Positions 24,209 through 31,864 of a DNA stretch of 64,000 bases are shown piece by piece. The notes beneath the pieces are model-generated. The model was not told the DNA's origin. It made no database searches and saw nothing but the letters and a program-made list of their open reading frames with translations. Source of the DNA: Candidatus Thermodiscus eudorianus (GTDB lineage: Archaea > Thermoproteota > Thermoprotei_A > Sulfolobales > Acidilobaceae); NCBI GenBank assembly GCA_015521085.1, contig WAOW01000004.1:124001-188000 (forward strand), given 5' to 3'. The number at the start of each line of letters is the position of its first letter. Within the stretch, counting starts at the first letter, position 1. A program made the translations under genes and the position numbers.

Positions 24209-26074
24209 CTAGCCCCCGCCGCCACGGCGGCTGAACCAGGCTACAGTAATCACTGCAACAGCCAACACTGAGAGAGCAACCATCAACCCGTACTCTGGCA
24301 CGGGAACCACCTGGGGCGCCGTAGAATCGACTACAGACGGATCCTGCCCGGTCTCAGCCAATATAGAGACCTGTGAGGCCAGCGGCGTGCCCGTGAAATC
24401 ACTCTTAGGGACTACATAGACCGCCACGGTGGATTCGCCGGGGTTACGAATGTAGTCCTCCCTACTCACCAGGGTCCAGCTCCAGTCGGACCCAGAGCCC
24501 GTGTACTGGTATAGCTTCGGCACGAACCCGACTACGTGTTCGAGCATGTAATCAGCGCCGATTCCGCCCTTGCTGTATCCCGTCGAGGGGTTGTTGTCGG
24601 CATCTATATAGATCCTGTAGATCCCGGTATCGCTTCCACCGTTCCACGCTATGGGGCCGTTGAGGGTTATGTTGAAGAACATGAGGCTGCTCGTGTAAGC
24701 CGATCCAGCATAGAGTATGTCGAGGCTCGCCGGGGTAGCGTCTCCACTACTGTCGGTGACGGTGGTCCAGGGTGATGAGGGGCTGGGCTTGTCGAGGTAG
24801 TATATCGCATAGTCGCCCGAGTTATAGTCTATATCGTCTCTCGGATAGGAGTCCTCGACAGTGCCTCCGAGCTGGGTGTAGCCGTAGAGGTAGAGGGCCT
24901 CCCCAAGACCGGTTAAGTCGCTCCTATTCACCTCAACCACAAAGTAATCGTATCCTATCCCGCCGCCCAGCACGTGCACCTTCTTAATCCAGTTCCCAGA
25001 GGAGTCATAGAGACCGGCGTTAGGGGTCCCGGCCGGGTCTATTTGTATTATCACTTGGTACTCCCAGTCCCATGAACTACCGCTTCTACTGTCTCTATCT
25101 AAGTCGAGTTGCAGGACCCAGTACTTGGTATTGGAAGAGTCGACAGCGATGGATCCGTTAACCACCAAACGGAAATACAGTATGGACGGATCGTTTGCCA
25201 CGCTCAGGTTGACTAGGTTCAGGTCGCCTGGCGTAATGCTTTCCCTAGGCTCAGATAGTACCTTCTCTGAGTCCCTTATGCTCCAGATCTCGATGTTATC
25301 CATGTAGATCTTGAACTGCTTGTCATTGTCGAACCCTAGAAACGCTAGGCCATTGTAGCTAGCTGGATCCAGGTTGTCATCCCACACGTCGTCGGTGAAA
25401 CTGCTACCGGGACTGCTAGGATCACTCACAGTGGCTATGATGTGGTTCATGTATCTGCCCGCGGTGGAATTGTACTCCCAAACTACTGTGACCCTAAGGT
25501 GGTACCAATGGTCCTTTTGTATAGTGAAGACGCCGCCAAAGCCTACAGTCTTGAGGTTATGCCAGATATTATTCTTCACGTAGTTGAAGACGAGATTATT
25601 CCACTCGGTGTCGACTACGACCTCATACTTGTCAGCAACAGTCTTGTACCTTGGGAACACATAGAAATTCCCGTAGCCAGGTGAACTGGGCACATAGAAG
25701 TCGACGTCAACAGTATAGTTATACGGTAGCACAGCGTAGCTATCAAAACCGTTAACTTCTCCATAGCCCTTTACGACTGCTATGGGTTCGTCGTATCCTT
25801 GGCTGGTGTCTGTGTTGTCTCCTTCGAATACGAACCATTGATTGGTTGTGTCCACGTACTCCCTGGAGGAGCCGTCGTTCCCCGAGTCATAATTCTCAGT
25901 CGCGGTATCAAGATGCTTGAGAGCCTCAACCTCATCCGAGAAATCCAACGAGAGTAGCTCCACGGTTTCCCCGTTTGTTGAGGCTTGCGTTGCGAGGGTT
26001 GTTAGCGCTAGCATTATGTATGATGAGATGATGAGTGCCGCCAGTAGGATGGATTTCCTTGTGTTTCTCTTCAA
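24209..26074 (-). CDS. Large secreted, C-terminally anchored surface protein
   Basis: A 621-residue protein with an N-terminal signal segment (residues 8-30) and a C-terminal anchor: VPEYG followed by a hydrophobic helix and RR, as in many archaeal surface proteins. Residues about 90-275 look like a LamG/concanavalin-type beta sandwich. Two later parts (about 290-450 and 455-590) both contain Asp-rich strands such as LQLDLDRDSRSG and YIDADNNPSTGYS, resembling DOMON- or CBM9-like carbohydrate-binding modules. No catalytic residues recognised. Sugar or surface binding is a guess. Confidence 0.6.
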   Translation of the reverse strand: MKRNTRKSILLAALIISSYIMLALTTLATQASTNGETVELLSLDFSDEVEALKHLDTATENYDSGNDGSSREYVDTTNQWFVFEGDNTDTSQGYDEPIAVVKGYGEVNGFDSYAVLPYNYTVDVDFYVPSSPGYGNFYVFPRYKTVADKYEVVVDTEWNNLVFNYVKNNIWHNLKTVGFGGVFTIQKDHWYHLRVTVVWEYNSTAGRYMNHIIATVSDPSSPGSSFTDDVWDDNLDPASYNGLAFLGFDNDKQFKIYMDNIEIWSIRDSEKVLSEPRESITPGDLNLVNLSVANDPSILYFRLVVNGSIAVDSSNTKYWVLQLDLDRDSRSGSSWDWEYQVIIQIDPAGTPNAGLYDSSGNWIKKVHVLGGGIGYDYFVVEVNRSDLTGLGEALYLYGYTQLGGTVEDSYPRDDIDYNSGDYAIYYLDKPSPSSPWTTVTDSSGDATPASLDILYAGSAYTSSLMFFNITLNGPIAWNGGSDTGIYRIYIDADNNPSTGYSKGGIGADYMLEHVVGFVPKLYQYTGSGSDWSWTLVSREDYIRNPGESTVAVYVVPKSDFTGTPLASQVSILAETGQDPSVVDSTAPQVVPVPEYGLMVALSVLAVAVITVAWFSRRGGGG

Positions 26075-26199
26075 TCCGGTGCACCCTAATTGTACTTATC
26101 GCACATTATAGCTACTGAGTAAAGATAATATATAAATGCTAGTCTAGACTTAAATAATATATACTTAATTAATATAATTTTGATAGTTCTCACGGTGTA

Positions 26200-26385
26200 A
26201 ACCTCCGGACGAGGTAGACAATGAGAGTTAGCCTCGATGATACGGTACGGAACACTAGGGGATCCCCGACGGTAATACTGGCCATTGGAATTACCAGATT
26301 CCCATAGGCTACAATCCTGCTAACACGAGGTCTGCAGGCGAAGACGCTGTAGCACCGTAAGACCAGGCCGGAACGACCCGGCTTG
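26200..26385 (+). pseudogene. Decayed enolase N-terminal fragment (probable)
   Basis: Translation from the ATG at 26221 gives VRNTRGSPTVILAI, close to the enolase N-terminal signature (VLDSRGNPTVEVEV). After a stop and a frame change it continues with PANTRSAGEDAVAP, which resembles the enolase PSGASTGxxEAVEL segment at nearly the expected spacing (about 14 codons against about 16). There are stops in all frames, so it is not functional. The same stretch can also fold into several short stems, so a structured RNA remains an alternative. Confidence 0.45.
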
Positions 26386-26411
26386 TGTTTGAATCGTGTC
26401 CACGACCTAAG

Positions 26412-26420
26412 TTATAAAAG
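26412..26420 (+). promoter_or_regulatory. TATA box of livK
   Basis: TTATAAAAG lies 30-38 bp before the GTG start at 26450, ideal spacing for a very short leader. A purine-rich AGGGTAGAGG precedes the start. Confidence 0.75.
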
Positions 26421-26449
26421 GGAGTAAAATCGAAAGGATAAGGGTAGAG

Positions 26450-27763
26450 GTGAAATTTTTGAGTAAGGCGGCACTCGCGTCCCTAATACTCGTGATAATA
26501 ATAATAGCCGGCGTGGCACTCTACGCCATGACCAAGGGCGGAGGACAAACAACCCAGACAGCACCAGCCACCACAACACCGCTAACAACAACCACAACAG
26601 CCGCTGCAGCAGCGGGACAAGCCAAAGGACTGCCAGAAGAGATCCCAATCGGCCTGGCAATCGCCGTAAGCGGAGGCTATGCAGTAGACGGCCCGAGGAG
26701 GCTCAAGGGAGCACTACTAGCCATAGAGGAGATGAACCAGCTCCTAGAACAAGTCAACGCTCCCTTCAAGTTCAAGCCGATACACGAGGATACCAAGACC
26801 AACCCACAGGAGGCCGTTAACGTTGTGAAGAGGTTCATATCACAGGGCATCCAGGTCATCATAGGCCCGCTCTCCACGAGCGAGACAGCGGCCGTGATGC
26901 CAATAGCCAACGACAACCACGTAGTAGTCATAAGCCCCAGCAGCACCGGTAAAGCGGCAGCGTTCCCAGACGACTACGTCTTCAGGATGCCGCCGCCAGA
27001 CACCGCACAGGGACCAGCCCTGGCGAAGCTAATCTACAAGCTAGGCTATGACAAATTAGTGATAATAGCTAGGAACGACGACTATGGTAAGGGGCTAGCT
27101 GACCTGGTGGAGAAGACTTTCAAGGACCTGGGAGGCCAGGTGAAAGTTATACTCTACCACCCAGAGAAGCCTGATCTAAGCCAGGAGGTGAACTCCCTGG
27201 CAACAGAGGTCTCCAAGTTCGGCGCCGACGAGCATACCGCGGTGTTGATAATCGCCTTCGACAACGACGGCAGGCAGATCCTAGAGAGGGCTTCTAAGAT
27301 AGACGTGCTGGGCAAGGTCCAGTGGTTCGGCCCAGACTCGATGGGTAGGAAGACGTTCCTAGAGACCCCAGAGATAGCCGAGTTCCTGGCTAAGGTAAAG
27401 ATCTACATAACAACCCCAGCTATACCAGACAACCCGGTGAAGAAGCACTTCGAGGAGGCCTACAAGAACAAGTATGGCGAGGCGCCAACACCCTACGCGT
27501 ACTACGCCTATGACGCTGCCTGGGTAGCCATGCTGAGCGTGTTAACCGCTGGACAATACGACGGGCAGGCGATAAAGGCGGTCCTGCCCACGGTGGCGTT
27601 CCACTACATGGGTGCTACTGGCCATAAGATACTCAACGAGAACGGTGACGCTGCCATTGCAGACTATGCTATATCGACTGTGGTGAAGACCGACTCCGGC
27701 TATGCCTTCAAGCAGGTCGGCATACTCCGGGGCGCTACCGGGACTATAGAGTGGAAGGAGTAG
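26450..27763 (+). CDS. livK: Branched-chain amino-acid ABC transporter substrate-binding protein
   Basis: A 437-residue periplasmic-binding-protein fold of the LivJ/LivK (Peripla_BP_6) family. The N-terminal anchor (residues 7-26) is followed by a Thr/Ala-rich linker (about 32-58) and then the binding domain (IPIGLAIAVSGGYAVDGP onward). Family features include QVIIGPLSTSETAAVMP and the block around FRMPPPDTAQG. The start is GTG. It is separated by 333 bp from the rest of the transporter and has its own promoter, so it may be expressed at a higher level. Confidence 0.92.
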   Translation: MKFLSKAALASLILVIIIIAGVALYAMTKGGGQTTQTAPATTTPLTTTTTAAAAAGQAKGLPEEIPIGLAIAVSGGYAVDGPRRLKGALLAIEEMNQLLEQVNAPFKFKPIHEDTKTNPQEAVNVVKRFISQGIQVIIGPLSTSETAAVMPIANDNHVVVISPSSTGKAAAFPDDYVFRMPPPDTAQGPALAKLIYKLGYDKLVIIARNDDYGKGLADLVEKTFKDLGGQVKVILYHPEKPDLSQEVNSLATEVSKFGADEHTAVLIIAFDNDGRQILERASKIDVLGKVQWFGPDSMGRKTFLETPEIAEFLAKVKIYITTPAIPDNPVKKHFEEAYKNKYGEAPTPYAYYAYDAAWVAMLSVLTAGQYDGQAIKAVLPTVAFHYMGATGHKILNENGDAAIADYAISTVVKTDSGYAFKQVGILRGATGTIEWKE

Positions 27764-27802
27764 CCCTCCCATCCTTCCTCAAAATAAATAAAATTATTCC
27801 TG

Positions 27803-27826
27803 TCCTTTTTCCCTTTCTTCCCACTT
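27803..27826 (+). terminator. Pyrimidine-rich terminator after livK
   Basis: The T/C-rich run CTGTCCTTTTTCCCTTTCTTCC, starting about 40 bp after the livK stop, matches archaeal oligo-T termination signals. The remaining gap to livG (to 28096) contains no gene I can support, only the livG promoter. Confidence 0.4.
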
Positions 27827-28050
27827 CCTCACCGCCATAGAAGGTTTATTAGGTACAGTACGATTTTTGATGCTCAGGGAAAAGGGTGGGCACTATTATA
27901 GGGAGAACGACTGAGCCCCCTGAGAAGGTATTACCTCCTAGGGTATTACACTTGGCCCCACAGGCCCTGCAACCTATTATGCCTGGCCAGGCCTCCACGG
28001 GGATACGCATAAATTGCAGTTGCCTCTCCCCCTTGGAGCCTGGCATCCGT

Positions 28051-28060
28051 GGTATAATGT
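28051..28060 (+). promoter_or_regulatory. TATA box of the livGFHM operon
   Basis: GGTATAATGT lies 37-46 bp before the TTG start of livG, with good archaeal spacing. This suggests the operon is transcribed separately from livK. Confidence 0.55.
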
Positions 28061-28096
28061 TTGAAGGCTTCCCTGGAACTGGGGGTGTAGCCTCCT

Positions 28097-28885
28097 TTGC
28101 CTAGTGTTGAGGTGCTTCGAACCGAGAAGCTTAAGAAGTACTTTGGAGGAGTCCGGGCCCTAGACGGTGTCGATATTAAGATTAGGGAGGGAGAGTTTGT
28201 AGGCCTTATCGGCCCCAATGGTAGTGGTAAGACTACTCTCTTCAACGTTATCTCCGGCGTGTATAAGCCCGACTCGGGCAAGGTATACTTCTATGGCCGT
28301 GATGTAACCGGTTACACTCCGCACGACCTCTATAAGCTCGGCCTGGTTAGGAGCTTCCAGATACCCAGGCTCTGGTATAACATGACCGTCGTAGAGAATA
28401 CTGCTACCGCGTCAAGGGAGAGGCCTGGAGCAGACCCCGTATCCTCTGTGTTGCGTAGGAGAGCCTGGATACAGTGGGAGAGCGATGAGGAGAAGGGACT
28501 CGCCGCTAAGGTCTTCTCCACTATCGAGAAACTTGGGCTCACGAGGGTCATCCTGAACTGGGCTCATAGCATCAGCGGGGGGCAGATGAAGCTGACCGAC
28601 ATATCACGTTCCCTCGTCGGCGAGGCGCGCTTGCTCCTCCTAGACGAGCCGGCGGCTGGAGTGGCGCCCGGCCTCTCAAGGGATATATTCGAGACGTTAA
28701 AGGTGCTCAACAGGGAGGGTTTGACGATCTTCGTCATAGAGCACAAGCTAGAGGTCCTCTTTGATTATGTGGAGAGGGTTATAGTCATGCACGAGGGCAA
28801 GGTGCTGACCGAGGGGACCCCCGATGAAGTCGCGAAGGACCCGTTGGTCCTAGACGCTTACCTGGGAGAGCCCGTGACGAGGTGA
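28097..28885 (+). CDS. livG: Branched-chain amino-acid ABC transporter ATPase LivG
   Basis: A 262-residue ATPase of the high-affinity branched-chain amino-acid importer. Walker A is GPNGSGKTT (39-47), the signature SISGGQMKL (about 157), and Walker B LLLLDEPAAG. The BCA_ABC_TP C-terminal motif (VLDAYLGEP) marks the LivG type. The start is TTG. It is followed 7 bp later by livF. Confidence 0.92.
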   Translation: MPSVEVLRTEKLKKYFGGVRALDGVDIKIREGEFVGLIGPNGSGKTTLFNVISGVYKPDSGKVYFYGRDVTGYTPHDLYKLGLVRSFQIPRLWYNMTVVENTATASRERPGADPVSSVLRRRAWIQWESDEEKGLAAKVFSTIEKLGLTRVILNWAHSISGGQMKLTDISRSLVGEARLLLLDEPAAGVAPGLSRDIFETLKVLNREGLTIFVIEHKLEVLFDYVERVIVMHEGKVLTEGTPDEVAKDPLVLDAYLGEPVTR

Positions 28886-28892
28886 GCGAGAC

Positions 28893-29642
28893 GTGAGCAC
28901 TAGGATTCTTGAGACGCAGAAGTTAAGCGGCGGGTACAAGGATATACCCATAGTCAGCGAGGTTGACGTATACATAGACAAGGGAGAGATAGTCGCCCTT
29001 GTAGGACCCAACGGCGCCGGCAAGAGCACGCTCCTCAAGACAATCTATGGAGTAGCAAAGGTATTCGACGGGAAGATCATATTCGAAAACAAGGACGTAA
29101 CCCACCTGACCCCGGAGAACAAGACGAAGATAGGGATGGGCTTCGTCCCCCAAACCGACAACGTGTTCCCAGACATGACGGTCGAGGAAAACCTTGAGAT
29201 GGGGGCCTACCTGATAGAAGACGAAAACAAGGTACGCGAAAACATGGAAATAGTCTACAACATATTCCCGGTCCTAAAAGGCTTCAAAAAGATACTAGCC
29301 GGTAGCCTCAGCGGCGGGCAGCAGAGGATGCTAGCTGTAGGCAGAGCCCTGATGACGAGGCCATCACTACTACTCCTAGACGAGCCGACGGCAGGCCTCG
29401 CGCCGAAGATAGCATTCGAGCTCCTAAGAGTCCTAAAGAAGATACGAGACGAGGCAAACGTGACCATACTAATAGTAGAGCAGCATGCCAGGAGGGCGCT
29501 AGAACTCTCTGACAGGGGATACGTGCTCGTCTACGGCAAAGTAGTGCTAGAGGGCACAGGCGACGAGATCCTCTCACACCCAGATCTACAACAGCTTTTC
29601 CTAGGCGTCAAGGCTGCGTCCAAGGGAGGAGGTGGGATGTAA
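28893..29642 (+). CDS. livF: Branched-chain amino-acid ABC transporter ATPase LivF
   Basis: A 249-residue ATPase, partner of LivG. Walker A is GPNGAGKST (38-46), the signature LSGGQQRMLAVGRAL, and Walker B LLLLDEPTAGLAPK. The LivF pattern VEQHARRALELSDRGYVL is clear. The GTG start lies just after livG and the stop overlaps the livH start by 1 bp. Confidence 0.93.
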   Translation: MSTRILETQKLSGGYKDIPIVSEVDVYIDKGEIVALVGPNGAGKSTLLKTIYGVAKVFDGKIIFENKDVTHLTPENKTKIGMGFVPQTDNVFPDMTVEENLEMGAYLIEDENKVRENMEIVYNIFPVLKGFKKILAGSLSGGQQRMLAVGRALMTRPSLLLLDEPTAGLAPKIAFELLRVLKKIRDEANVTILIVEQHARRALELSDRGYVLVYGKVVLEGTGDEILSHPDLQQLFLGVKAASKGGGGM

Positions 29643-30580
29643 TGGGTGCATTCATCTACGGGTCCATAGGCGCCTTCTTCAACGGCCTACTAGTCGGCAG
29701 CCTCTACGGGATGATGGGCCTAGGCCTAACACTAATCTACAGGGTCACCAAGATACCAAACTTCGCCTACGCAGAATACATAACCTATGGGGGATACGCC
29801 GCTGCCGCTGTAGCAGCTATGAAGGCGGGCTCTCTCGGCGTGACAGCCGGCGCGCTGGCAGCCCTGGCTATAGCCGCGGTCATAGCCCTAGTCACAGACG
29901 AGCTGGGGTTCAAGCCCCTGTGGAGGAGGGGCGCCAGCCCGCTGCACCTGCTGGTTGCGTCGATCGGCGTGGGATTCATCCTGAGGTATGGCCTGCTGGG
30001 AGTTGTCGTATTGTTCTTCAGCACTAGATACCTGGAGGTGGCGACTCCCCAGAGGAGCATATCCCTAGTCAACATAGGCGGGATCGTGTCCATCACAACA
30101 GCCCACGTGCTAGCAGTTCTAGCCGCGGTCATACTGGCCAGCATGCTATGGTTCATGTTCACAAGGACCAGGATTGGAAAGGCTATGAGGGCCACCGCCA
30201 GCAACCCGACCCTGGCCAGGATCTCCGGGATTAACATATTCGCCATCAGGAGGCTGGCCTGGCTCATAGCCGGTGCGCTGGCTGGCTTCTCGGGCTTCGT
30301 CTATGCCTACTACAACGTGGTGAACCCCGAGAGCGGGTGGCTGATGCTGCTCTGGATATTCGCCGCAGCCATAATGGGCGGGTTCACCTTCTTCGGGACC
30401 ATGATCTCCGGCATCATACTGGGCCTGGCCGAGCAGATAATCAGCTTCATAGCCCAGTACACCATAGGCACTGGAGCACAGTACTCGCCGCTGATAGCCC
30501 TGGCGATCATGTTTATCGTTCTGCTCTACAAGCCGGAGGGCGTTATCCGGATGGAGGCTCTGGCTGTAAGGAGGGCGTGA
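29642..30580 (+). CDS. livH: Branched-chain amino-acid ABC transporter permease LivH
   Basis: A 312-residue permease with about eight helices. Early family residues GLLVGSLYGMMGLGLTLIYRVTKIPNFAYAEY (residues 14-45) and the later GKAMRATASNPTLARISGIN loop are typical of LivH. It pairs with LivM downstream (gap 3 bp). Confidence 0.92.
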   Translation: MGAFIYGSIGAFFNGLLVGSLYGMMGLGLTLIYRVTKIPNFAYAEYITYGGYAAAAVAAMKAGSLGVTAGALAALAIAAVIALVTDELGFKPLWRRGASPLHLLVASIGVGFILRYGLLGVVVLFFSTRYLEVATPQRSISLVNIGGIVSITTAHVLAVLAAVILASMLWFMFTRTRIGKAMRATASNPTLARISGINIFAIRRLAWLIAGALAGFSGFVYAYYNVVNPESGWLMLLWIFAAAIMGGFTFFGTMISGIILGLAEQIISFIAQYTIGTGAQYSPLIALAIMFIVLLYKPEGVIRMEALAVRRA

Positions 30581-30583
30581 GGG

Positions 30584-31672
30584 ATGGCGGCTATAACTGG
30601 TATAGTAATACAGTATCTGATCATCTTCAGCGTCTATACTATAATGGCGCTCAGCTTCAACATAGAATACGGCTTCGGCGGCATACCGAACCTCGGAAAG
30701 GTGCTCTTCGCTAGCCTAGGCGCATACGCTGCGGGAAGCATAATAGCATACACTGTGATCAAACTCTCCGCGGCGCCCCTAGGCGTCGAAGTGGTGAGCT
30801 CAGGAGAGCCGGCATACTGTACTGGCGTTGGCAAGACTGTTATGACGATGTCGGTTGCAAAGGGGATCCTATCCCCTCCAGAGCTCTTCCTGCTATTCCT
30901 GGCGGGCCTAGTGATAGCGGCGATTGTCGGGATGGTGGCCGGGATAGTGGCCAGCTACCCGGCGCTAAGGCTGGGCGGCGACTTCCTAGCCATAAGCCTG
31001 CTGGGCCTCGGAGAGATAGTGAGGATATGGGCCTACAACAGCCAGTGGCCCGTCTGCAGCTTCAACGGAGTATCCGGTATACCGGGTCCCTTCTCTTGGA
31101 TGTCTGCGCACGCTGACCTCGCATACGCCATACTCACCCTAGCGATAATGATAGCGGTGTTCTTCTATGTGGAGTTATCGACCAACAGCCCGTGGGGCAG
31201 GGCCCTGAAGGCGATGAGGGACGACGAGATAGCGGCCGAGGTATACGGGTACAACGTCCCGAGGGTCAGGATGCAGGCGCTAGCCGTCGGCTCCGCCCTT
31301 GCCGGGCTGGCTGGAGCGCTCCTAACCTTCTACTCGGGGAACGTTAACGCGAACACATACAAGCCCGACTTGACCTTCACGATAATAGTGGCCACGCTCC
31401 TCGGCGGTGTGGCTAACAATGTGGGTGTGGTCATAGGCACTGCTGTAATAGCTGGTGTCGAGATATTCTTCAACCCGACGTCCCTAGACGCGTTGGGCCT
31501 GGCGTTGCCCGAGAATGTGGCCTTGGCCATACCATACATGAAGTACGTCATAATGGGGCTGATAATCGTCTTGATACTACTGTATAGGCCGCAGGGTATC
31601 ATGCCGGAGAGGCCGTTGAAGGTGCCTATAGTGGAGTTGGCTAAGAAGAGGGCTCGCCAGTCGAAAGGCTAG
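30584..31672 (+). CDS. livM: Branched-chain amino-acid ABC transporter permease LivM
   Basis: A 362-residue permease, last gene of the operon. Conserved parts are GFGGIPNLGKVLFASLGAYAAG near residue 28, YPALRLGGDFLAISLLGLGEI, and the cytoplasmic loop WGRALKAMRDDEIAAEVYGYNV. A long insertion (about residues 55-100) between helices contains VEVVSSGEPAYCTG, probably extracellular. It is followed by a T-rich terminator. Confidence 0.92.
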   Translation: MAAITGIVIQYLIIFSVYTIMALSFNIEYGFGGIPNLGKVLFASLGAYAAGSIIAYTVIKLSAAPLGVEVVSSGEPAYCTGVGKTVMTMSVAKGILSPPELFLLFLAGLVIAAIVGMVAGIVASYPALRLGGDFLAISLLGLGEIVRIWAYNSQWPVCSFNGVSGIPGPFSWMSAHADLAYAILTLAIMIAVFFYVELSTNSPWGRALKAMRDDEIAAEVYGYNVPRVRMQALAVGSALAGLAGALLTFYSGNVNANTYKPDLTFTIIVATLLGGVANNVGVVIGTAVIAGVEIFFNPTSLDALGLALPENVALAIPYMKYVIMGLIIVLILLYRPQGIMPERPLKVPIVELAKKRARQSKG

Positions 31673-31692
31673 TGGCTTGGAATGAATTATTA

Positions 31693-31714
31693 TCGTATTT
31701 TTATTTATTTTATC
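31693..31714 (+). terminator. T-rich terminator after livM
   Basis: The run CGTATTTTTATTTATTTTATCG starts about 20 bp after the livM stop and fits an archaeal U-tract terminator. Confidence 0.5.
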
Positions 31715-31804
31715 GACTCCTAATATATTACATCCTTACAAAAATTATTTCAATTTAATTTATTAATCTGTAAAACCCGGGTAAATACCAAAGGCACCGA
31801 ACCC

Positions 31805-31812
31805 ATTTATAC
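31805..31812 (+). promoter_or_regulatory. TATA box for the aminomutase-family gene
   Basis: ATTTATAC lies about 55 bp before TTG 31865. It implies transcription from around 31835, which excludes the GTG at 31820 as the start. Confidence 0.55.
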
Positions 31813-31864
31813 GTCCCCGGTGTTAGTGGGAAACTGTAGACAACCATGTAAGAGGCGATCTAAA

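Noticed and set aside
27849-28046. 65-codon minus-strand ORF with a CxxC motif between livK and livG
   Set aside because: It overlaps the livG promoter region, has no recognisable promoter, and the rest of its sequence looks random.
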